NCBI GenBank assembly: GCA_023213395.1
Contig: CM041465.1
Location: 200,701,741-200,765,740, forward strand
Direction of reading: 5' to 3'
DNA length: 64,000 nucleotides
DNA from: Cycas panzhihuaensis
Taxonomy: Eukaryota > Cycadophyta
Of this stretch, positions 1-9,756 are shown in pieces (the first letter of the stretch is position 1; every line of letters begins with the position of its first letter). The notes under the pieces were generated by a model. That model had not been told where the DNA came from, did not search any database, and was given only the letters and a program-made list of their open reading frames with translations. The position numbers and the translations under genes are program-made.

Positions 1-760
1 ATGACCTCACCTTGTCACTAGCATGAGGACGATACTGCTATTTAATAAGTTATTGTGCAATGTCCCCATACCATTCATTGCTAGTTATTGGATAGGGCAA
101 CGAGTCTTGAATGGAAAATATAGGCTCATCAGGCAAGAAGTTGTCAATGGGAATGTTAGAAGAGTTAGGAATAGGAGTATTAGCTAGTCGTTAAATGACT
201 ACCATTCCCTTCTTCAATTTCCTATTAACAATTTGAAGGTCATACTCTTGAAGGAGGATGGCCCATTTACTAGTCCTTCTAATCAAGTCATATAAAGTTA
301 AGAGGTACTTTAAGGGATTAAATTAAACAATCACTTGAGTGTTATTACCAAGAAAGTAGTGCTTAAATTTTTTAGTTGCATGGACTAAGGTGAGGCACTC
401 CTTTTCGACAGGAGAGTAGTTAAGCTCAACAGTGACTACTATGTAATTGATGAAGTAAATGGCTCACTCAGTCACTAAATTATCTTCTTGGATGAGCATA
501 GCCCCCAATGATTCATTGATGGCTGAGGTATAAAGGATGAAGGGATGGTCAAAGAGAGGTGGTGCCAAGATTGGAGTGGAAGCCAAGGCTTTCTTAAGTT
601 CTTGGAAAGCTTCCTGAGCCTTAGGAGACCAAATGAATAGGGCTCCCTTCTTTAATAAGTTAGTAAGGGGTTTAGCATTTATGGTGAAGTTTTCTAGGAA
701 ACATGTAAGGAAACCTAACCGACCAAAAAATGACTTGATTTATCTTGTATTTTGGGTAGA
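1..760 (-). pseudogene. G1 RNase H domain and RNase H-integrase linker (decayed)
   Basis: Minus-strand translation of about 230-680 gives the gypsy RNase H region. The recognisable stretch VELNYSPVEKECLTLV (about 391-430) is followed by a lysine-rich segment ending in HYFLGN. Nearer base 1 the reading frame continues through the linker that precedes integrase. The same segment appears in G2 at 13570-14125, where the two are clearly homologous. Several in-frame stops are present. In an active element this domain degrades the RNA strand during reverse transcription. Integrase itself is not reached before the window ends. Confidence 0.75.
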
Positions 761-1380
761 GGTATATTAAGGATGGATTTGACATTATTGGGGTCAATCT
801 GGATTCCTTATTTAGAAACAAGGAATCCTAAAAGTTTGTTGGTGGTTACAATAAACATATATTTGAGTAAGTTTAAGCTGACATGATATTTGTGACACCA
901 TGTGAAGATGGCATGTAAATCATCAGGGTGATAGGCCCTCTTACAAGAGAGATCCATCATGTCATCCATGAAGTCCTCAAGGGTTTTATTTATGAGGTCA
1001 TGGAAAATAAATTGCATCACCCTTTCGTAAGTGGCACTTACATTTTTAAGTCCAAAGGGCATCACTTTGTAAGCAAAGGTACCCCAAGGAGTAGTGAAGG
1101 CCATTTTTAGAAGGTCTTTAAGGGATATCTAGATCTAGTTATAACTAGAGAATCCATCCACTAAGGACATAGCTTCAAATCTAGCAGTATGATCGATGAT
1201 CTGATCAATCAAAGATAAAGGAAAATTATCTTTGGGGTTGATATATCAGAAGTCAACACATATTTGAATTGTTCTGTTCTTTTTAGTGATAGGAACAATG
1301 TTGGAGACCTATTTGGGGTAGTCAATAGAAGTAATTAATCCCGTGTTTAAGAGTTTTCTGACTTCCATCTTAATAGCAGC
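760..1380 (-). pseudogene. G1 reverse transcriptase (decayed)
   Basis: The minus strand encodes the gypsy RT core. Near 1260-1370 it reads VSNIVPITKKNRTIQICVDF, then a DGFSSYN motif (the family's palm-domain D-x-F-S-x-Y-N), then the TPWGTFAYKVMPFGLKN block at about 1050-1100. The polymerase box FMDD lies at 961-972, where the family usually has Y[VIL]DD, so both catalytic aspartates are still encoded. The longest uninterrupted stretch is 98 codons (808-1104). Stops between blocks make it non-functional. It is the same RT type as in G2 and G3. Confidence 0.85.
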
Positions 1381-1539
1381 ATATAGCTTAGGATGAAGGG
1401 GGCACTACTTTTGTTGCATGGGATGAGCACCTGAGATGGTTGTAAGATTGTGGGTGACAATAGAGGGGTTTATTCCCTTCATGTTAGTGTAATCCCATGT
1501 AAAAACATCATAGAAATCCTAAAAAAGAAGAGTGTATTC

Positions 1540-2361
1540 CTATATCTCTTCAAGCTTCACTTCTACCTTTATGACCTTGCCAGGGGCGAGGATGATGTCC
1601 TTAGTTACCCCCATGTACATGGTATTCCCTTCTTCAAAATGGAGGGGGACTTGGTCAACAGGAGGGCATAAAGGATAACTAGGTTGGTTTGGGTCAGTTA
1701 GGGGTGACCCAAGAGTTAAGACCTTTTGGTAACCAAGCTTATGATGACCAGGAGGGAGATTAAGTGTGGAGCCTACTAAGTGCTCTAGCAATGGCTCATC
1801 ATTCTTGAAGCGATCTACACTATGGATAGTTTTGCTTACAGAAGATGAGGAAGGATAAGTATGGGGAATAGTGGGTCCATAATGATTAACCCACCACTTA
1901 ACATAATCAGGAGACTCTTTGAAAGAGTTAGAAAGAATCTTCTTATGGCATAAAACAAGAGGCTTCCTACCCTCACTGTTTAAGGAAAATGATGAGGTGG
2001 ACGATGAAGTAATATAGGAGGTCACATAAGAGGTGGGGATGACCATGCGTGACTCGAAAAGAGAACTGGGCTCCTTAATAGAAGGGGTTCCAAGTTGGGA
2101 TCCAGGTTGGAACAAGCACTCTTGACAGGCATTTAGGAGGGATATAGGATGAGGGAGGTCCTCATCCTTACTGTCAAACTCATTATCACTCAAAATAGGG
2201 AGGTACCCATAACTCCCTACACTAATAGGAGAAAAATAAATAAGGTTAGAAGACGAAGAGGAAGGTCCTTCCTTTGAGCAGGAAGTGCTAGTGATATCAA
2301 TCATGCAAGTTAAGGTGTGAGTGGATGGGTTCTTATTGCCCTTCACTAGGTCATGGGCCAC
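1540..2361 (-). pseudogene. G1 protease-RT linker, open for 273 codons
   Basis: This is the longest uninterrupted reading frame in the window. It lies between the protease and RT of G1 in the polyprotein frame. It has no catalytic motif I recognise. It is Ser/Pro-rich in its first two thirds and ends with a conserved tail (GHHKLGYQKVL, then a VPLHFEEGN block, then TKDIILAPGKVI). The same tail is readable in G2 at 15050-15295 and as PPHLEEGKIML in G3 at about 24950. It is therefore a conserved linker segment of this gypsy family rather than an independent gene. Its initial Met is probably internal to the original polyprotein. Confidence 0.7.
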
Positions 2362-2369
2362 CTAACAAG

Positions 2370-2780
2370 ACTGGTGCAATTATTTAATGGAAGGACACTC
2401 ATAGGAAACAACTTTCATCCATCCTTCATGGATGAATTTGTGTTGCCCCCAACAATAGGTTGTAGTCCATGTCCACGTTGAGGACTACTATATCAGTGAG
2501 GATGGTTTTGTCTTCAAGAGTAAGGGGGATATAGATAGAACCTAAGGGTATCTTCTAGCTACCATCATAGCCTTAGCAATGCCACAGAACTAGCTCAAGA
2601 TCTACTATATGTAACTCCTCCATAATGCATAGTGGCATAGCATTGATAGAATAATTATTATCTACAACAATCCTTTTGAGGATACACTCAAGAGTGTTAA
2701 TGGATATGGTGAAAGGGTAATGCCATTGGCATTCCCTTTCACCGTTTGGAGGGAGGTCTTTAAGTTCAAAAGTGATGATG
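2370..2780 (-). pseudogene. G1 aspartic protease region (decayed)
   Basis: Minus-strand translation gives VDNNYSINAMPLCIMEELHI near 2600-2670, which corresponds to the retropepsin flap-side D-x-x-x-x-x-N block (family form D-G-G-A/S). About 40 residues later comes ILTDIVVLNVDMDYNLLLG, the usual hydrophobic strand ending in a YN-L-LG motif. The Asp is retained, but the following Gly is replaced by Asn, and stops interrupt the domain. In the living element this protease would cut the Gag-Pol polyprotein. Confidence 0.65.
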
Positions 2781-3753
2781 GGCTCCTAACTTGGGGAAGT
2801 ACTCAAAGTATGGATGGGTGTATCTACTAACCCTAAAGCCTCCAAAAGGAGAACATGTTACTCTAGGAAACTCCTCAAGACATCCATCATAGACATCCTG
2901 ACAGCCATAGTGTGAAGCTCATCTTTGATTAAGAAGGGATTCTCTTTCCTGATTGGTTGGGGAAGCACCCTTTAGAAATCATAGCAACTTAAGTAGATAG
3001 GAATGATCTTGAGGAGTGGAGGAATCTCAGAAGGAGGGTTGTCCATAGGAGGATGTAGCTGAGAAGAGGAAGATGCTAATATGGCCTCCTTAGCTTCTTG
3101 AGACCTAGTTAAATCATACAGAGGGGTTGTCTCAACCATTTGAATGACCCTCTTTCCCTTGTTTCAAGATTGAGAAGGCGAAGGGTTCAATGGCGAGAAC
3201 TGGAAGAAGAGGATGAACTTCTTGTCCATTTCCTTTTTCTTACATGGGAGAGGGATTAGGAGATCTCCCTCTATTCTGGTTCCGCTTATACTGGGTATGT
3301 TGATCTTATCCCCCATGTTTAGAGAGGGTATCTCTATGGAAGGCTGGTCTAGATTGGGCTTGGACACCCGTCTAGGGGAGGAATCATGAGGTGTAAAAGA
3401 TTTATGATGTTATACCCTACATTACAAATCCTCATGGAAATGATTCTCATGGATGGAGCACCACTTCTTCTCCAAGGAAGGTTTGGTCTTCCTTGTTTGA
3501 GAGGAGTGGGTGTTTCTAACCTTAGAAAGTGCTACTTAGGAGGCATGGTGGATAGGTCTATAGGAGTTTAGTGGTGAAGGAGGAGCTTGGAGCTTAAGCT
3601 CCTTCATCGTACATTCAAAAGAATGTATGGCAAAAGTTAAGGGGTCTAAATTCTTCTCTATTGAGTGGGTGGAAGACTTTTGAGGTTGTTGGAAAACTTT
3701 TGAGGGGGTGCCTCTTGTCGTTATGATAATTTAAGAGGTTTCTTAAGACTTGC
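2781..3753 (-). other. G1 gag-protease spacer, no recognisable domain
   Basis: This lies between gag and protease in G1. The minus strand encodes mostly hydrophilic, Ser/Lys-rich peptide with stops, including a 67-codon open stretch at 3164-3367. I see no zinc knuckle and no known motif. A block reading FLIKDELHTMAVRMSMMDVL (about 2880-2950) also occurs in G2 at about 16740-16810, which marks it as a conserved pre-protease segment of the family. Confidence 0.5.
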
Positions 3754-4340
3754 TTAGATCTTAATAGCCTCAAGGGCTAAGCATTTAGCTATGGTGGAAT
3801 CACATGTTGTTACCCCTATTTTGAGGACCTCAACATATACCTCAGGATAGATGGCATTCATGAAGATGTCCCTCTTTAACTCTTCAGGCAAGGTGGCCTT
3901 CGTAGAGTGGAGAAGGTCGTGAAAGTGCCTAACAAAGTCATGGTTCATTTCGTTATGACATTGTTTAAGAGAAAGCAAAGCCTTCATTCTACTCTCGAAA
4001 GGATGAGCAACGTTAAAATAATTGACAAACTCATCCACAAGTTGCTAAAATAAATTAATGGAGTGGGCAAGGAGGTAGTAAAACCACTTAAGGGCATCTC
4101 CCTATAAGGAACATAGAAAAAGTTTCATTAAGATATGGTCATAATCCCAATAATCGATACATGCCATAAAGAAACTCCTAACATATTTGATTAGGTCTTA
4201 TGGTGAGGTCCCATCAAACTTGGCCACCTTAGGGGGATGAAGTGGTAAGTTGGTCCTTAATGCCTCGATGGATAAAGGAGTTGACCTATAGTCAACAAAG
4301 GGATAGACCCTTAGTTGAATCGATGGGTCAACAAGAGAAG
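3754..4340 (-). pseudogene. G1 gag capsid-like domain
   Basis: A 94-codon stretch at 3754-4038 reads as the core of the plant retrotransposon gag (Retrotrans_gag) domain. It has DEFVNYFNVAHPFES, then a KQCHNEMNHDFVRHFHDLL helix region, then LPEELKRDIFMNAIYPEVY. The corresponding G3 segment (22270-22500) has FINYFNVVRPFNSSTKSLLDIKQNHD, so the two are homologous. Upstream sequence at 4040-4340 continues the domain in the same sense with stops. No CCHC zinc knuckle is seen. The domain would form the virus-like particle shell. Confidence 0.75.
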
Positions 4341-5193
4341 AAGGATGAGGTAGGCATGGATACCTAAATCCTCCTTGAAAAGTTTAGTTAAAAGAGGGAT
4401 ATGAATTACCTCTCGATTGATGGGAAGGGACCAATCTCAAATGAGAAGGAGCTAGAAGAGAGGTGAATGGGTAAGAGGGACCCATTCCCTCTTAAGGATA
4501 TGCCCCTTATTGAAAGGGGACTTAGGGAAAGGAGCCTTGGGGAGGAGTCAATCCTCCTTGCAAAGGCACTACATGTGAGGTGATGCATGAAGATGAAATA
4601 GATGGGTGTGGAATAGGGTTTTACCCATATGGATCACCTATAGAAGGTGTGACACCATATGGGTGGAGGGAGTCCACCCAATAAATGGGAAGGGAATTTC
4701 CCTTTTCATGCCCCTATGGTTGGGAAGTATATCCCAAGGGTAGGTAAAGAGAAGGATCCCTAGATTGAGGCTGAGAACACATGGTGATATACCCCACATG
4801 GCTAGAAAGAGGGGGGCATGAAGGTCCCCTAGGTCAGGTAAGGGAAGGATGAACCATAGTCAGTTGAGGCATGGTCACTAAATTGGGAGGAGGTATACTC
4901 AACCCAATCTAAGAGGTGAGCATACATTGGGAGGTCCTTAAGGTGTGAAGGATACATGAGAAATAAGAGACAATAGGGGATGGCCCTATTACGGGTATCA
5001 GAGTGGAGCGAGAAGAATAAGGAGGTGTGGATGAGGAAGAAAAAGGTGCTACACTATGTAAGATGCTTTCCAATCACGTTGGGAGTGGCTAGGGGCTTGC
5101 GACTTGGAAGCATTGGTGTAATGCTTCAACCACATCCAGGGGAGGGGTTCCTACTTATTTGTATGAGGTAGAGGGTTCCTCACATGAAGTAGA
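4341..5193 (-). pseudogene. G1 Pro-rich gag N-terminal region, left of the nested element
   Basis: Low-complexity, Pro/Ser/His/Tyr-rich coding remnant upstream of the capsid domain, on the minus strand. It aligns in order with G2 sequence at 40768-41266, including the start around 4260-4330 that bridges the G3 insertion point in G2. It is cut at 5193 by the 254-bp LTR of the nested element and resumes at 9267. No catalytic motif is visible. Confidence 0.55.
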
Positions 5194-5447
5194 TGTTATA
5201 GATCTTTTCTGTAACTAGAGCTCATTTTCCAGATTCCAAAGAGCACACATGAGCATAAGAGTAATTAAATAGATAAATAGTTAAAAAACATATATTTTAT
5301 TGATAAAAGATGAATGATGATGTATAATACATTGGAGGCCTCATTCATAGGTGCATAATAGGCCTATTGAATTAAAGGTCGCAACTCTTCAAAAGATGTC
5401 TTTTCATTTAATAAACTATTAATTAACCTTTAAGAAGGTTTATAACA
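5194..5447 (-). repeat. 3' LTR of the BRCT-carrying element
   Basis: This 254-bp copy equals 9008-9261 in length and order. On the minus strand it begins TGTTATAAACC and ends GATCTATAACA, so the ends are short inverted repeats of each other. Confidence 0.92.
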
Positions 5448-5460
5448 ATTCCTCCCCCTT
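5448..5460 (-). other. Polypurine tract of the BRCT-carrying element
   Basis: On the minus strand AAGGGGGAGGAAT lies directly before the 3' LTR. This is the usual plus-strand primer position and fixes the orientation of the element. Confidence 0.85.
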
Positions 5461-6679
5461 AAAGATGTTTTACCCATAAAACAAATTTGAATGATTAGTT
5501 GATCACTTCATTCAAGATGGTTCATAACAAAAGCTTCTTCTTAAAATGTTTTGTCTTTGAAACCTAATAATGATTAGCTTGAGGTCTTCTCTTACTGATA
5601 AAAGAATATCATAATTATCTGACATATGTCATCGAGTCATATTTGCTAGAACTTTAAATAATAATGAATACACATATAATAGTAAGCTTGATTAAGTTGA
5701 TGGGTTTGTGGGACAATTAGAATTCTTTGGTAGATGTTGATTACAAAATATTGAATTCTTGTATGCTTTTTCCTACGAGACAAAGATGGTTGCCATGGTA
5801 TCTTCCATTTGATTTTGACTTTAAGTTGTTGACATATGCAGTATTGTTTTGGAATGTATGATTTAATATTAATGCTTGAAAACTTCTTAAATTTATTAGG
5901 AAACAAAATGGTTTTTACTAACATTGGGAAATCCTTGGATACATATGATATAATTATTTGATTCATATTATTCGGTCAATTAAGAAGTGAGCTTGATATT
6001 GTCAGTATTAGAAATTTTTGTTTAGATTGATCAAGAAATATTATTAGTACTGGTTGATCCCTCTTCAACTGATTAAGAAATGTAGATGTCACTACTGACA
6101 TTAGCGACCATTTTGGTATATACTTTATATTTTTATAGATTGTTATATTTTCTTTTGGGAACAACACTAACATTTTATTTTTGTTAGTTACCAATGAGTT
6201 GTCTTTATTTTCTTGTTGTATATTATTTTCTTCTTCTTGCATACCCAAATCATATGTTGGGATTATGATTTGATTTATAGGCTCTTTTTCTTTCTATATT
6301 GTGTGATCTTGTATCCTAATATCTTTTAATATAGATGTGTCAACCTCATATGCATTGTTAACAAATTTATCCATAGGTCTTTTACGATTAAATGAATTCT
6401 CTTGATGCAACTTCTGTAATTTTTTTTACTTATTCTTTTAATTTCTTATCTATCGCCAATAAGTAATCATTATTGAGGTTTACTAATATTGGAGAAAATT
6501 ATTTATGTTTATCTCCACTTTTTAAATATGAAATCTTTTTATTTCTTCCCAATTTTCCATAAGTCCTTACTTCTGCTTGAAGAGGTTCATATAAACTAGT
6601 CGAATAGTTGTATGAGTTTTGATTGTATGTTGTTAATAGAGGTGGATAATCCTTTACTTCAAAATGTTCCACTTCTCAT
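5461..6679 (-). other. Interior of the element downstream of the BRCT reading frame
   Basis: AT-rich sequence, with minus-strand open stretches at 5646-5966 and 5976-6248. These read as Lys/Asn/Ile-rich peptides without a motif I recognise. The stretch just below 6679 continues the sense of the BRCT frame as a hydrophilic, Ser/Lys/Glu-rich region with stops. That would suit the disordered linker following the tandem BRCT domains of the plant gene, but I cannot confirm it. Confidence 0.35.
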
Positions 6680-7165
6680 CTACTTTTCAAGTAATTTTCT
6701 TTGGGAAGTATAGTCTTTAAGCCAATGATGATTTACTAACTTTATTCCTATTTTTTTAGCAGCCCTATACTTGTCGCCTTCATGCTTATAACAAATGAGG
6801 TGTGTTACTTCACTCGCAATCAACAACTTAATAAATCCTGCTCCTATTATTTCAATCATTCTCATAATGTCATAACGATCTTGCCCTTGATACCTAGTTA
6901 AGGAAATGCATAAAGATGCATTACTTAGAATACCCATCATATTTCTTACAAGTTTGTATAATATCTTATCAGTAGCCACAAGTATTCCATTAGCTAAACT
7001 ATCTTCAATCTATAAGTGTGTAACCAACACCTTCTCATCCTTCCTAGCCATAGCACAAATAGGATTATAATATGATAACTGGTAAACAATGACATGAGTA
7101 CAACTTGCATTATATCATCCTATGTTGAGAGCTCTATTGCACTCAAGTTCTATTTCATATTCATT
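6680..7165 (-). pseudogene. Captured host gene fragment encoding tandem BRCT domains
   Basis: Minus-strand translation starts near 7165 with a partial BRCT domain (NASCTHVIV at about 7090-7115, then NPICAMARKDEKVLVTHL and IEDSLANGILVATDKILYKL). It continues into a nearly complete second BRCT domain, with CISLTRYQGQDRYDIMRMI, then EVTHLICYKHEGDKY, then IKLVNHHWLKDY. The second domain keeps the THLI strand and the conserved Trp of the last helix (HHWL). It is open from 6979 to 6680, but a stop replaces a Trp in the first part. The order and spacing match plant tandem-BRCT proteins of the Arabidopsis At4g02110 type (family recalled, not searched). BRCT domains bind phosphoproteins in DNA-damage signalling. 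No intron is visible between the domains, so capture from RNA is likely. It lies in the same orientation as the element. Confidence 0.8.
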
Positions 7166-8994
7166 ACATGTTATAAGATCAAATCCTACTAGCAAAAATT
7201 AGGAGATGCTAGATTATATTATGTAGTATACCTTCAAATAATGGAGTGGTACTCTTTGTAATGTTGTAACACCTTTGTATGATGTCGATGGCTAGTAAGT
7301 ATGTACCCTGAGAAGAATGTAGTGTTTTTAGTAGCATATGCCACAAGATTAATATAAGCAATGATAGTAGTGGAAAGTTTGAGGCACACTACTATGTAGT
7401 CATTCACTTGTGGTATCTGACAATTATTGTGGTATCTCGTGATTATGATGTATGATGTATGGTGTTTTAATGATCTTTTAGAGTAAATAAAGATTATTAT
7501 TATTCCTCTATTGTATGTATATAAAATATTTGATTTATTTAAGCAATAAATTGACAATCATAATTTGTTCAATCTTCATAAGATTATATAAGAGTGTTTA
7601 TAAATATATTTGTAATGTGACAAAATGGTTAGTAGCACCTCTATGTCATATTAATATATCCATGATAGAATAAATATATTTTATTTGGCATTGATTGTGA
7701 TATTATACTTTATGGAAAATGAATATTCAAGGTGACTCACTTTAAGGGTGACGTGAGTGATTTAGTGATGAATTCATGGATAGTATGTGGCAGTTGAAGT
7801 GACCTACAATAATACAGGCACAACTTGATGAGGGCAAACAAAATGGTAGTCTCCTTCAAATTGTTTCTGCTATGAATAATATAGTAATTAAGTAACAATA
7901 ACGTGACACACCCTCTGTGTCTACATCTGAGCTTATATGTATTGAGGTAGGCAATGAGGATATCTTTCTAATGTTGGTTGGCAAGTATGTACATGTTTTT
8001 GAAAACCCCAAATAATGATGTGTGTCTTCTTGTTGAACATGGAAATGTATATATTTTGAAGAATACAGGTTAGTTACGATTTCACAGCTTGTGAATATGC
8101 TGATTTATTTATCTAAATATACCACCATCTACCGATTTCTCTTACTAGAATATGAAGATTATAGAGTGTATATTTCAACCAAACTTGTTGATACATAAGA
8201 GTAGTGTGTGTGGATTTCAACCAAACACCAACAAAGATTATAGAGTGTGGATTTCAACCATACATGTCAATACAAAAGAGAAGGATGTGTGGATTTTGAC
8301 CAAACACCACCAAGCGTTATAATCGCTTGATCTTTGGAAGTATATTAACGTTGATTTGACACAAGACAAGCATAGTTCATAAATATATAGTATAGATGGG
8401 TGATGTAGTATATGTGATACAGTTATGCTACCTGCATTCCTCATCAAAATCACACGAACACCATAGACATATGCTAGATCTCTTTTGAGTTAATGGGTAT
8501 GGTAGGCAATGATCTCTCAACATGTTATTAGCTAATCGATTGTGGAGATGATTTACTTATTGATAGTATATATTTGGTTGCTATTTATTATTTGTTTGAC
8601 TATGAAAGTGATGCTAAAGTTATGTGTTCATCAGAGCTTTCTATAGAGATTTTGGTGCATATTTACATCTGTAGGTGGTATGATATGATGAGGAGTTTCT
8701 ATATGAAAATAATGGTAGATTATGGCATATTAATCCCTATTGCAGATGTGATGAAACAATGTTGCATTAGCAAAATGTTCAAGTTTAGTAGCAACTAAAC
8801 ATCAATGCAACACTTATTTAGTAAGTATACATTAGATAAATAGGCCAACAAATGTATTTATTGAGAGATCTCCTTAGTTTACCTTTGATGTAAGTAGGAT
8901 TCAATAAGCACAAATGACAATAATGTTTTATTTTAATTATCAAAGAATAGACACTAATATTATATCCACTTCTTTTGAATGTGCCAAGATATTA
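7166..8994 (-). other. 5' leader of the BRCT-carrying element, non-coding
   Basis: About 1.8 kb between the primer-binding site and the BRCT fragment. Open stretches here (for example 7234-7557 minus, 8574-8798 plus) show no domain and no homology to retroelement proteins that I can see. The only structure noted is an imperfect tandem duplication at 8154-8313. Confidence 0.5.
8154..8313. repeat. Imperfect tandem duplication, about 79-bp period
   Basis: AAGATTATAGAGTGT begins one copy near 8155 and a second near 8234. Both copies contain two 'GGATTTCAACCAAACA'-like blocks, so there is a finer internal repeat of about 40 bp. Confidence 0.6.
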
Positions 8995-9005
8995 GTCTCA
9001 TACCA
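8995..9005 (-). other. Degenerate primer-binding site of the BRCT-carrying element
   Basis: Two bases after the 5' LTR the minus strand reads TGGTATGAGAC, close to the TGGTATCAGAGC site complementary to initiator tRNA-Met that is standard for copia-type elements. Confidence 0.7.
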
Positions 9006-9007
9006 CT

Positions 9008-9261
9008 TGTTATAGACCTTTTCCATAACTAGAGCCTATTTGCCAGATTCCAGAGAGAACACTTAAGCACAAGAGTAATTGAATAGACAAATAGTCAAAA
9101 AACATATATTTGATTGATAAAAGATGAATGATAATGTACAATATATTGGAGGCCTTATTTATAGGTGCATAATAGGCCCCTTCAATAAAAGGTCATAACT
9201 CTTCAAAAGACACCTTTTAATTTAATAAACAATTAATTAAACTTTAAGAAGGTTTATAATA
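9008..9261 (-). repeat. 5' LTR of the BRCT-carrying element
   Basis: This 254-bp partner of 5194-5447 begins TATTATAAACC (TG changed to TA) and ends GGTCTATAACA on the minus strand. It is followed on the right by the GTAGA target duplication. Confidence 0.92.
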
Positions 9262-9756
9262 GTAGACTCCATGAGTCAATCTTCATGGGGATTCTCATCA
9301 AGATGGTGATATTCCATAGAAGATGATGCCCCCATGTCATACGTGGGGAGATGATAGAGACTCGGGTTCTCCTCATCACCTAAATAAAAGATAGGGTCAT
9401 CACCCTCTTGGGCAAGACCCTAGAGGAAGTTAAAGATTGTTGTTGGGCTTTAAAAATATAGGCGTGATAGGCCCATTCCGAAGAGAATCCTTCCATAGCC
9501 AATTTAGAATTGGATAAAGGAAGGGGAGAATAAGGGGGTTCTTCCAAAGGAGGGGGGAGACCTCACAGATGATGAGAGAATCATCGCATTCAAGTTCCTC
9601 CTAAAACTTTGGAATGGAGAAAGACAAGTGGAGTAAAGATGTTGGGGTTGCCCAATGAATCAAGGAAGAGATTCCAAAAGACAAAGGCAATACTAACACA
9701 AAGGAAATTGAAATGGTTCCTTTACTGGTAGGTCCCTAGTATGGTCGTTAGTGGAA
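9262..9756 (-). other. G1 leader and gag 5' region, right of the nested element
   Basis: This continues G1 after the BRCT element. It aligns with G2 sequence at about 49440-49750: both share a segment around a GACAGGAGAAGCATC-like motif, and the 'CTAGTATGGT' block. No clear open frame. The gag start codon is not identifiable. Confidence 0.5.
9731..9750 (-). other. G1 primer-binding site candidate
   Basis: On the minus strand this reads TAACGACCATACTAGGGACC. The same motif follows the 5' LTR of G2 (49729-49747) and of G3 (20811-20830). It resembles the TGGCGACTC...GGGGA-type sites used by Tat-like gypsy elements. Conservation of position in three elements is the main support. Confidence 0.6.

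Larger units (their letters stand above)
5194..9261 (-). mobile_element. Non-autonomous LTR retrotransposon carrying a BRCT gene fragment
   Basis: A 4068-bp unit with two 254-bp LTRs (5194-5447 and 9008-9261), each bounded by TGTTATA and TATAACA or a one-base variant. A perfect 5-bp target duplication GTAGA flanks it (5189-5193 and 9262-9266). A polypurine tract precedes the 3' LTR, and a degenerate initiator-tRNA-Met-like primer site follows the 5' LTR, fixing the minus-strand orientation. My hand alignment of the LTRs gives about 33 differences in 254 bases. No gag, protease, RT or integrase is detectable inside, so it depended on another element for movement. Its only recognisable coding content is a host BRCT-protein fragment. 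Confidence 0.9.

Noticed and set aside
928-1110. Plus-strand open frame with His-rich peptide.
   Set aside because: It is the complement of the G1 reverse transcriptase block.
8154-8313. Repeat cluster considered as a CRISPR-like array.
   Set aside because: Only two imperfect units without uniform spacers, in a plant retroelement leader.
5194-9261. The BRCT-bearing unit considered as a DNA transposon (Pack-MULE type).
   Set aside because: Ends are direct 254-bp LTRs with TG/CA-type termini, a polypurine tract and a 5-bp duplication, not long terminal inverted repeats with a 9-bp duplication.
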